From: Prevotellaceae bacterium UBA4336
GTDB lineage: Bacteria > Bacteroidota > Bacteroidia > Bacteroidales > Bacteroidaceae
Direction: 5' to 3'
Assembly: GCA_002394305.1 (NCBI GenBank)
Contig: DGTM01000069.1
Span: 5,957-27,165, forward strand
DNA length: 21,209 nucleotides
This document shows, piece by piece, positions 14,410 through 20,268 of the stretch (the stretch's first letter is position 1; each line of letters begins with the position of its first letter). The translations under genes were made by a program, and so were the position numbers. A model generated the notes under the pieces. The model searched no databases and was not told the origin of the DNA. It worked only from the letters and a program-made list of their open reading frames with translations.

Positions 14410-15017
14410 AGCCCCTTCTCTTCATAGCACGCATCTTCTCGGCAGTCTTCCGTCCGTCGTACTACCCGACCGTCGGCACGCTCATCCTGCTCAGCTTCAC
14501 CTTCCTCGGGCAGTTCCCGTGGGCCTTCAGGCTGTGGCTGCTCTCGCTTGTCTACGTCTTCACGTTCTGCCTGCCCACCCTTTCCGTCTACCTCTACCGC
14601 CGTGCCCACGGATGGAGCGCGCTGGAGCTGCGGAAGCGCCACAAGCGAGCCGTGCCCTACATTATATATATATGCAGCTACCTCTGCCTCATGCACATCC
14701 TTTCCGTCACCCACATGCCCCACTTCCTGACGGCCATCGTCGGCATCGCGCTGCTCGTGCAGAGCGTCTGCGTCGTGGTGAACATCTGGTGGAAGGTGAG
14801 CATGCACTCGGCAGGCTCGGGCGGCGTCATCGGCGCCCTGATGGTCTACGCCGACATCTTCGGCTTCAACCCCGTCTGGTGGCTCTCGCTTGCCATCCTC
14901 GTCTCGGGCTGCGTCATGACGAGCCGCATGGTGCTCCGCCAGCACACCCTCGGCCAGGTCCTTGGCGGTACGCTCATCGGCATCGCCTGCGGCATCGTAG
15001 GGACGATACTGATGTAA
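14406..15017 (+). CDS. PAP2-like membrane phosphatase family protein
   Basis: A 203-residue multi-spanning inner-membrane protein with about five or six hydrophobic helices. The C-terminal part carries PAP2-type motifs in altered form. Motif 2 is SMHSAG (His134) where PSGH is usual. Motif 3 is SRMVLRQHTLGQ (Ser173, Arg174, His180) with Gln184 in place of the usual Asp. The first motif (K...RP) is not evident. The catalytic His and Arg are thus kept, so it may still act on lipid-linked phosphates such as undecaprenyl pyrophosphate, but activity is uncertain. The ATG overlaps the rpoN stop (ATGA), so it is translated from the same message. Confidence 0.8.
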   Translation: MKPLLFIARIFSAVFRPSYYPTVGTLILLSFTFLGQFPWAFRLWLLSLVYVFTFCLPTLSVYLYRRAHGWSALELRKRHKRAVPYIIYICSYLCLMHILSVTHMPHFLTAIVGIALLVQSVCVVVNIWWKVSMHSAGSGGVIGALMVYADIFGFNPVWWLSLAILVSGCVMTSRMVLRQHTLGQVLGGTLIGIACGIVGTILM

Positions 15018-15095
15018 GCCCCTCTCCTAACCTCCCCCAAAGGGGAGGAACACCAAAGCATTTACTATTTAACCATTTACTATTTACCATTTAAG
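15018..15095. repeat. GC-rich palindrome and AT-rich direct repeats after the PAP2 gene
   Basis: 15018-15050 is a GC-rich family copy (CCTCCCCCAAAGGGGAGG core) directly after the stop and may serve as a terminator stem. 15060-15095 has repeated ATTTACTATTTA and ACCATTTA units. The rest of the gap to 15404 is the RNA candidate and its promoter. Confidence 0.65.
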
Positions 15096-15115
15096 TGTTT
15101 TTTTGCGGGAAAAGC

Positions 15116-15146
15116 TTTGCGTTTCCGATAATTAGTCGTACCTTTG
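15116..15146 (+). promoter_or_regulatory. Complete Bacteroidetes promoter driving the RNA candidate
   Basis: TTTG (15116-15119), a 19-nt spacer and TACCTTTG (15139-15146). Transcription should start near 15152. No ORF begins near this start; the next good ATG is about 250 nt away at 15405. Confidence 0.75.
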
Positions 15147-15151
15147 TGGCG

Positions 15152-15345
15152 TGTTCCTCGGAGCACGTCATTTTATTTGCTCTAACGCGGCTTGAATTAG
15201 GACCTCAGACATGTGTAAGGGCAATATCAAACATCTTAGAGGCTTGCGCTATAAGTGCAGGCTTCCCATAGATGTTTGAAGGTAGTCCTAAACCTAAGCC
15301 GCGTATGGTGAAGTCCTGCGCTTTTCTTGTGCTCGCAAGTCAAGT
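15152..15345 (+). ncRNA. Structured RNA candidate with 6S-like architecture
   Basis: Downstream of a full promoter and without a convincing ORF, the sequence folds by eye into a long hairpin with nested stems. These are 15185-15193 with 15296-15304 (9 bp), 15197-15203 with 15285-15291 (7 bp), 15227-15236 with 15270-15279 (10 bp) and 15239-15250 with 15254-15265 (12 bp including wobbles). A possible closing stem, 15161-15166 with 15329-15334 (GAGCAC/GTGCTC), encloses large open strands on both sides. A closing stem, central bubble and long terminal hairpin recall 6S RNA. It could instead be a structured leader of the gene at 15405. The 3' end is a guess; no clear terminator is seen. Confidence 0.55.
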
Positions 15346-15404
15346 GCTGCTTTGCCCGACGAAGGAGAGAGAGATTGGTATTAACACTTAAAAAAGCAAA
15401 TGAA

Positions 15405-16082
15405 ATGAAGAAGTTACTGTTCTTATTGATGCTCCTTTGCCCGATGATAGCTTCGGCGCAGGACGTGATTGTGAAGAAGGATGGCTCCACCATCGACTGC
15501 CGTGTGGAGAAAGTAAGCGAGACGGACGTCACCTACAAGCTTTGGAGCGACCTGAAAGGGTCGAGCTATGTGATGGACAAGACGCTTGTCTCTGCCATCA
15601 ATTATGCGGACGGCAGGAAGGACACCTTCAACAAAACAACAAGTATCTATACACCGAACAACCAAAACAACGGCGTGCAGACATTGAGTGATAGGGCGTT
15701 GCTGAACTTGGATATATCACTTGACAACTCTCCTGAGTACAAGAAAATAAAGAGGTTGAAGACATGGGGATGGATAGGTGGGGGAGTGTTGGTTGCTGGC
15801 GGTGCACTCTTTTTGGGTATTGCTGCAACCGACCAATATACCAATAATGGTGCAGCAGGAGGTGGCATAGCATGTTTATTAGCAGGTGCAGGCGTTACAA
15901 CTACTTGTCTCATCGTTGCGCACAAGCAAAAGAAAAAGCTTGACGCTCTCGGCACTTCCTCTCTTTACCGCTACGACATTCCTTTCACCAATGGCTCCAC
16001 ACTCTCTGTCGGTGCCGACATGCTTCACGACCGCATCATGGACAAGCGTACCGTAGGCCTCGGGCTGAGCTATAACTTCTGA
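15405..16082 (+). CDS. Exported membrane protein of unknown function
   Basis: A 225-residue protein with a signal peptide (MKKLLFLLMLLCPMIASA, then QDV). The region after it (VIVKKDGSTIDCRVEKVSETDVTYK) matches a short beta-rich domain I recall at the N-terminus of many Bacteroidetes exported proteins. Two hydrophobic glycine-rich helices follow (about 124-142 and 152-172), then KQKKK. The last about 40 residues have alternating strands and end in Phe (LGLSYNF), like an outer-membrane strand. The topology is therefore unclear. It is followed 18 nt later by a lipoprotein gene, a probable operon partner. Confidence 0.78.
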   Translation: MKKLLFLLMLLCPMIASAQDVIVKKDGSTIDCRVEKVSETDVTYKLWSDLKGSSYVMDKTLVSAINYADGRKDTFNKTTSIYTPNNQNNGVQTLSDRALLNLDISLDNSPEYKKIKRLKTWGWIGGGVLVAGGALFLGIAATDQYTNNGAAGGGIACLLAGAGVTTTCLIVAHKQKKKLDALGTSSLYRYDIPFTNGSTLSVGADMLHDRIMDKRTVGLGLSYNF

Positions 16083-16100
16083 TAAAAACGACGCAAGAAG

Positions 16101-16481
16101 ATGAAACATACATTATATATATTGGCACTTGCAGCCTCGGCTGCAACCATATCATCCTGCGGCGGCATACGTTCCGGTGCAGGAGGCGCGAGCACAGGCT
16201 CTTATATCAACGACGGACACTACAGCGTCAATCCTCTCGACCTCGTTCCCGTCGGCGACCGCATCACCTATACCATTGACATCTCTACGCCCGAGGGACG
16301 GCAGAAGCTGCAAGGCATCTCGCTTCCCGATGCCAAGCAACTGGCAGAGACGGAAGCTTCGCGCAAGTACAACTGCGACCGCCTCATCGACCCGCGCTTC
16401 GATTTCCTCAAGAAGGGCAAGCGCATCCTGCGCATCACGGTGGACGGACGCCCGGGCAACTTCAGGACAAGGGACAAATGA
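16101..16481 (+). CDS. Small lipoprotein of unknown function
   Basis: A 126-residue protein with a lipoprotein signal ending at Cys20 (TISSC) and a Gly/Ser-rich stretch after it. The remainder has no domain I recognise; it contains DRITYTIDISTPEGRQKLQG and a basic C-terminus (KKGKRILRITVDG). It lies directly downstream of the exported protein at 15405, probably in one transcript, and is followed by the perfect 66-bp palindrome. Confidence 0.78.
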   Translation: MKHTLYILALAASAATISSCGGIRSGAGGASTGSYINDGHYSVNPLDLVPVGDRITYTIDISTPEGRQKLQGISLPDAKQLAETEASRKYNCDRLIDPRFDFLKKGKRILRITVDGRPGNFRTRDK

Positions 16482-16504
16482 CCCCTGCCCCCCTTTAGGG
16501 GGAA
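16481..16504. repeat. GC-rich palindromic repeat
   Basis: A CCCCCCTTTAGGGGG core just after the lipoprotein stop. It is a copy of the dispersed GC-rich family, adjacent to the long palindrome. Confidence 0.65.
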
Positions 16505-16517
16505 CAGATACTTTTTC

Positions 16518-16583
16518 CAGTACTACCGCAGGAAAACTGCAGTACCACCGCGGTGGTACTGCAGTTTTCCTGCGGTAGTACTG
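16518..16583. repeat. 66-bp perfect palindrome
   Basis: Positions 16518-16550 and 16551-16583 are exact reverse complements with no spacer. Each 33-nt arm contains two related half-sites (CAGTACTACCGC and CAGTACCACCGC) joined by AGGAAAACTG. A decayed relative lies at 1864-1941, with matching flanks (ATACTTT on the left, CATC on the right). It sits between a lipoprotein stop and the purE promoter. Confidence 0.97.
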
Positions 16584-16692
16584 CCATCTTCACGTGTCTG
16601 CTTGGGCATCGCGGCACCAAGCCCTTTCGCCCTCTTCGCACGCGGAGAGCTTTTTTCATTCCTTCATTTTTTCATTTCTTCATTTTTCTTTG

Positions 16693-16700
16693 TATCTTTG
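16693..16700 (+). promoter_or_regulatory. -7 element for purE
   Basis: TATCTTTG matches TAnnTTTG and lies 26 nt before the purE ATG. The region above it is a run of TTCATTTT-like repeats without an exact TTTG at -33. Confidence 0.55.
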
Positions 16701-16726
16701 TGGCGGGAAACGACATTCTTAACACT

Positions 16727-17236
16727 ATGGAAAAACCTATCGTAAGCATTATCATGGGCAGCACAAGCGACCTGCCCGTGATGGAGAAAGCAGCTAAATT
16801 CCTCGATGAAATGGGCATCTTTTTCGAGATGAACGCCTTTTCAGCCCATCGCACGCCGCAGGAGGTGGAGGCCTTTGCACGCTCGGCCGAGGAGCGCGGA
16901 CTGAAGGTCATCATCGCGGGAGCAGGCATGGCAGCCGCCCTGCCGGGTGTGGTGGCCGCAAGCACCACGTTGCCCGTCATCGGCGTACCCATCAAGGGGA
17001 TGCTCGACGGCCTGGACGCCATGCTTTCCATCGTGCAGATGCCGCCGGGCATACCCGTGGCAACGGTCGGCGTGAACGGCGCACAGAACGCAGCCATCCT
17101 CGCTGCGGAGATGCTCGCCCTGAGCGACGAGACGCTTGCCCGGAAGCTCCGCGACTACAAGCAGGGCCTCAAGCAGAAGATCGTGAAGGCCAACGAAGAG
17201 CTGAAAGAGGTGAAGTACAGCTGCAAAACGAACTGA
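16727..17236 (+). CDS. purE: N5-carboxyaminoimidazole ribonucleotide mutase
   Basis: Class I PurE moves the carboxyl group of N5-CAIR to give CAIR in de novo purine synthesis. The protein has 169 residues from the ATG at 16727; the frame is open upstream into the palindrome, but the family N-terminus (VSIIMGSTSD, 6-15) fixes this start. The conserved SAHRTP (39-44) carries the active-site His41. AGAGMAAALPG (64-74) and GVPIKG follow. From memory, purE is adjacent to ispG in other Bacteroidales. Here a sigma-barrel gene and a methyltransferase gene lie between them. Confidence 0.96.
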   Translation: MEKPIVSIIMGSTSDLPVMEKAAKFLDEMGIFFEMNAFSAHRTPQEVEAFARSAEERGLKVIIAGAGMAAALPGVVAASTTLPVIGVPIKGMLDGLDAMLSIVQMPPGIPVATVGVNGAQNAAILAAEMLALSDETLARKLRDYKQGLKQKIVKANEELKEVKYSCKTN

Positions 17237-17238
17237 AA

Positions 17239-17322
17239 AGCCCCCCTCTAACTCCCCCTTAAAGCTTAAAGGGGGAGGACACAGGCGAAGCCCCCTCCCT
17301 TTAGGGGAGGGCCGGGAAGGGT
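17239..17322. repeat. GC-rich palindromic repeats after purE
   Basis: The near-palindrome CTCCCCCTTAAAGCTTAAAG plus GGGGAG (17252-17277) is followed by CCCCCTCCCTTTAGGGGAGGG. These are two adjacent copies of the GC-rich family, possibly terminating purE. Confidence 0.75.
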
Positions 17323-17337
17323 CTTTACGGGGGGCGG

Positions 17338-17377
17338 TGCAGTCTTTTGCCCGCCGGATGTATCTATATAGACATGG
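17338..17377 (+). repeat. 40-bp dispersed repeat, copy upstream of the sigma-barrel gene
   Basis: Begins TGCAGTCTTTTGCCC and includes GTATCTATAT. About 31 of 40 positions match 20032-20071. It lies about 30-70 nt before the sigma-barrel ATG, where no TAnnTTTG promoter is found, so it could be a promoter or operator. A purely repetitive origin is equally possible. Confidence 0.6.
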
Positions 17378-17408
17378 GGCCACGGTCATATCCCGCCCCG
17401 ACGTTAAT

Positions 17409-19115
17409 ATGGATCTAAACGACACTGTCAGCAAAGCAAAGGAAAAAGACGCCAAGGCATTCGCCTCGCTCTATGCGGCATACCAGCCCCAGATGCTCGG
17501 CGTGTGCATGAACATCATCCGCGAGGACAAGCAGACCGCCAGCGACCTTGTGCACGACGCCTTCATCCTGGCCTTTGTCTCGCTGGACAGCCTAAAGGAC
17601 AACCATAAATTTGGGGAGTGGCTGACGACCATCGTCAGGAACGTCTCGCTGAAATACGTCAGCCGCAGGGAACGGGAACACCTGCTTTCGGTCAGCTCGC
17701 TGAGGGAGGACGATGCCGTGTTTGCCGCCTCCTCGCCGTCGCCCGAAGAGGAGCTTTACTACCAGGAACTGCTCCAGCTCATCAGCCGTCTGCCGGAAGG
17801 GTACAGCAAGGTGCTCAGACTTTCCGCGGTCGAAGGCTTCTCGCACCAGGAGATAGCCGATATGCTGGGCATCGGACCCCACAGCTCGTCGTCGCAGTTG
17901 TCGCGGGCCAAGCGTCTGCTCAGGCAGATGATGGACCGCCGGACCGTCGGCGTGATGGCACTCCTGTTGCTTCCCCTCGTGTCGTATTTCGTTTTCCGGC
18001 AGAAAGAAAGCCACCTCCCCGCTCCCCCTTCCAGCCCCCTCCCCGCTCCCCCTTTGGGGGAGAGCCTCATTCCCGCTGCACCTTCCGCTGAAGTACTCCC
18101 TCCCCCTAAAGGGGACGGGATGTCTCGGAACGAGAAGGGGGCTAAGCGGCATAGAGAAGAACACGAAGAGGCTTTAGATTCTGCCCAAGTCATTTCCCCG
18201 CCGGACATCAGCGAAGATGTCTTTATAGCAGAGGCTGAGGACGATTCTGTCAGCACGGTCACGAAGGACTCCATCGCTCCACGGGAAGTCCTGCCTCATA
18301 TAGATATTGCAGAAGACGACACGCACGGGGAGGAAAGAAAATGGCAAATCTCCGTAGGCGGTAGCTTCGGACAGACCTCGACGCAAAGTGAAGGCATCAT
18401 GCTTGCCACAAACACGCCGCCATCACCTTCCGTAGGCTCGGACGTGCCAGAGCCAGACGCACCCACGTTTGTTATTCCAGACTACATCAACACCTGGGAG
18501 GACTATGCCCGATACCTCCGATTCGTTTCCTCCAGCACTGCCAGCATCCCTGCCGACACGGTTGCCTTAATCACCATAGCCGACCACAACAACGGCGAAA
18601 TCGTGCAGCGAGAGCATCACGACGTGCCCATCACCTTCAGTTTCTCGCTTTCAAAACAGATAGTAAAGCGGTGGAGCCTCGAGACCGGTCTGCAATACTC
18701 CCTGCTCAAGTCCCGTTTCCAGATGGGCGAGAACGGCTACAGCGTCAGCACCCGACAGCAGGCGCACTACCTCGGAGTGCCTTTCCGCGTGTCGTACCGG
18801 TGGCTGGAATACCGAAACCTTTCTGCCTACAGCTCGCTCGGCGTCACGTTGCACATCCCCCTCGCAGGCAATAGGCAGACGCAGTACATGGTGGGCTGGC
18901 AGAGCCTCAATGCAGACAGGCAGTACTTCACGCCCTCCCTGCAATGGCAGACAGGCGTGAGCTTCGGCCTTCAGTACAAGCTCGCACCGCACACCAGTCT
19001 CTTTGCCGAGCCCTCCTTCAACTGGTTCATCCCCAACGGCAGCGCGACGCACACGTCCTGGACAGAGCATCCCTTCATGTTCACCTGCCCGTTCGGCATC
19101 AGAGTCAGCTGGTAG
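17409..19115 (+). CDS. ECF sigma factor fused to a membrane helix and outer-membrane beta-barrel
   Basis: One uninterrupted 568-residue frame. Sigma region 2 is at about 18-87 (LYAAYQPQML, SDLVHDAFILAF, EWLTTIVRNVSLKYVS). Region 4 is at about 113-172 (LPEGYSKVLRLSAVEGFSHQEIADMLGIG, then SQLSRAKRLLRQ). A transmembrane helix at 179-197 follows (VGVMALLLLPLVSYFVF), with Arg/Lys-rich residues before it predicting N-in. Residues 200-310 form a Pro-rich, then acidic linker, part of it repeat-encoded. About 311-568 are alternating strands (KWQISVGGSFG, SLETGLQYSLLKS, GVPFRVSYRW, SLFAEPSFNWF) ending in Trp, as in outer-membrane barrels. Bacteroidetes usually encode such helix-barrel proteins next to ECF sigma genes, not joined to them. 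The start at MDLNDT fits the usual ECF length. Confidence 0.88.
   Translation: MDLNDTVSKAKEKDAKAFASLYAAYQPQMLGVCMNIIREDKQTASDLVHDAFILAFVSLDSLKDNHKFGEWLTTIVRNVSLKYVSRREREHLLSVSSLREDDAVFAASSPSPEEELYYQELLQLISRLPEGYSKVLRLSAVEGFSHQEIADMLGIGPHSSSSQLSRAKRLLRQMMDRRTVGVMALLLLPLVSYFVFRQKESHLPAPPSSPLPAPPLGESLIPAAPSAEVLPPPKGDGMSRNEKGAKRHREEHEEALDSAQVISPPDISEDVFIAEAEDDSVSTVTKDSIAPREVLPHIDIAEDDTHGEERKWQISVGGSFGQTSTQSEGIMLATNTPPSPSVGSDVPEPDAPTFVIPDYINTWEDYARYLRFVSSSTASIPADTVALITIADHNNGEIVQREHHDVPITFSFSLSKQIVKRWSLETGLQYSLLKSRFQMGENGYSVSTRQQAHYLGVPFRVSYRWLEYRNLSAYSSLGVTLHIPLAGNRQTQYMVGWQSLNADRQYFTPSLQWQTGVSFGLQYKLAPHTSLFAEPSFNWFIPNGSATHTSWTEHPFMFTCPFGIRVSW
18013..18120. repeat. GC-rich repeats inside the sigma-barrel linker
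   Basis: Direct repeats of CCCCGCTCCCCCTT and palindromes CCCCCTTTGGGGG and CCCCCTAAAGGGG are read in frame as Pro-rich segments (LPAPPSSPLPAPPLGE, then LPPPKGDG). They lie just after the membrane helix. Confidence 0.8.
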
Positions 19116-19896
19116 CGGACGGCCGTTTCTGCAGTTGATACCAGCAGCTGGAGCTGAGGAAGTTCCTCAGGTATGGCAAGGCGGAAAGCCATCGGGGCAG
19201 TCTGCATGGCGGCAGTCCGAACTTGACCTTGTAGTGCGGATTGACGAGGAAGAGCGACCTGTCAGCAATCGTCAGGCCCGAAGGGCCGACAAGGCGCTCG
19301 AAGGACTCGACCGTCGTGCGCGTCTCTCTGATGGACAGCAGTTCTCGGAGGCAATCGTCGCTCTCGCCTGCCCACTTGATGATGCCTTTGTAAAGCGCGG
19401 GGGGCAGGAGGTGGACGAAAGGCAGGCGGGAGAGAAACCTGTTCCGGCATATCTGCTGATGTCCTCCGAAAGGCATCTGCCAGGCAGGAAACGACAGGAA
19501 GGCGACGCCGTCCTCGGCCAACAGACTGCTCACGAGCGAGAGCAGACGCGCTTTGTCGGCCACGTGTTCCACGACGTCGTGGCAGATGATAATGGAGAAC
19601 TTCTCCCTGAGCAGAAGCCGGAAGATGTCCTGGCAGACGAACTTGCCCTCTGCCTGTTCCTTTGCAAAGAACTCCCTGGCCTGTCTGATTCGCACGTGAG
19701 CAATGTCGATGCCTGTCACTTCCAGCCCTGCCCTGGCGAAGGGAAGCAGATTGCCGCCCTCGCCGCACCCTATTTCCAGCACCTTCTGTCCTGCTCCGAT
19801 TGCGTGCCGACGGCTGACGTAAGGCATGAAGTAGCGGCGGCTCGTCTCTGCCAACTCGTCGAAGTAGCGGCTCCTGTTGATGTGTCTGTCCTGCAT
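19105..19896 (-). CDS. Class I SAM-dependent methyltransferase
   Basis: A 263-residue protein. Motif I is VLEIGCGEGGNLLPF (39-53). The acidic residue after strand 2 is Asp64 (TGIDIA). HDVVEHV (106-112) is the motif IV region. FPAWQMPFGGHQQ (136-148) recalls a subgroup of small-molecule or glycan-associated methyltransferases. The substrate cannot be told. The gene converges on the sigma-barrel gene, and their 3' ends overlap by 11 nt. An AAAGGGAG sequence 5 nt before the ATG could serve as a ribosome-binding site, unusual among these genes. The C-terminus is basic and aromatic. Confidence 0.9.
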   Translation of the reverse strand: MQDRHINRSRYFDELAETSRRYFMPYVSRRHAIGAGQKVLEIGCGEGGNLLPFARAGLEVTGIDIAHVRIRQAREFFAKEQAEGKFVCQDIFRLLLREKFSIIICHDVVEHVADKARLLSLVSSLLAEDGVAFLSFPAWQMPFGGHQQICRNRFLSRLPFVHLLPPALYKGIIKWAGESDDCLRELLSIRETRTTVESFERLVGPSGLTIADRSLFLVNPHYKVKFGLPPCRLPRWLSALPYLRNFLSSSCWYQLQKRPSATS

Positions 19897-19913
19897 ATCT
19901 CCCTTTGTTAAAA

Positions 19914-19945
19914 GGTTAAATGGTTAAATGGTTAAATGGTTAAAC
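19914..19945. repeat. 8-bp tandem repeat, four units
   Basis: Four consecutive GGTTAAAT units, the last ending in C. They lie upstream of the methyltransferase start. Similar TTAAATGG words occur near 5561 and 15080. Confidence 0.85.
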
Positions 19946-20031
19946 AGGTAATTCGTTTGGTTCCGATTGCCATTAGCATTGATGTCGGGAGCCGGCGGAT
20001 GACTGCACGGACGCAGTTTTGCCAAAAGCGA

Positions 20032-20071
20032 TGCAGTCTTTTGCCCTGCGAGGGTATCTATATTCAGATGG
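20032..20071 (+). repeat. 40-bp dispersed repeat, copy upstream of ispG
   Basis: Shares TGCAGTCTTTTGCCC, GTATCTATAT and a terminal ATGG with 17338-17377. It ends about 45 nt before the -33 element of the ispG promoter. Confidence 0.6.
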
Positions 20072-20115
20072 TAGGAACGCGGCGTGGAGTGTCGGGCAAT
20101 TTTCCTCACCGTATG

Positions 20116-20147
20116 TTTGGACAGGTGAAGAAAAATGCCTAACTTTG
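20116..20147 (+). promoter_or_regulatory. Complete Bacteroidetes promoter for ispG
   Basis: TTTG (20116-20119), a 20-nt spacer and TAACTTTG (20140-20147). The leader of about 115 nt would contain a GC-rich palindrome and AT-rich repeats. Confidence 0.7.
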
Positions 20148-20163
20148 TGGCGAGAAAGAAAAA

Positions 20164-20203
20164 GACCCTCTCTAACTCCCCCTACCCATCCCTTTAGGGG
20201 GAA
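20164..20203. repeat. GC-rich palindromic repeat in the ispG leader
   Basis: CCTCTCTAACTCCCCCT, then CCCTTTAGGGGG, giving a stem between promoter and start codon. It is a member of the GC-rich family. Confidence 0.65.
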
Positions 20204-20268
20204 CTAAATTATAGAATTGTTAAATCGTAAATAAATAGTAAATCGTAAATCGTCAAATCGTAAATGAT

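Larger units (their letters stand above)
19897..20268 (+). other. Intergenic region between the methyltransferase gene and ispG
   Basis: This 372-nt divergent spacer holds an 8-bp tandem array (19914-19945), a dispersed 40-bp repeat copy (20032-20071), the ispG promoter (20116-20147), a GC-rich palindrome (20164-20203) and AT-rich AAATCGTAAAT direct repeats (20209-20268). No convincing gene is present. Confidence 0.7.

Noticed and set aside
15327..15404. N-terminal extension of the exported protein at 15405
   Set aside because: It would put 26 residues ahead of a clean signal peptide and overlap the structured RNA candidate.
16553..16726. N-terminal extension of PurE
   Set aside because: It is translated from the long palindrome and promoter region; the family N-terminus begins at 16727.
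20019..20207. Small ORF sharing an MQSFA...YLY segment with the region before the sigma-barrel gene
   Set aside because: The similarity comes from the 40-bp DNA repeat. The rest contains a promoter and a GC-rich palindrome, so it is not treated as a gene.
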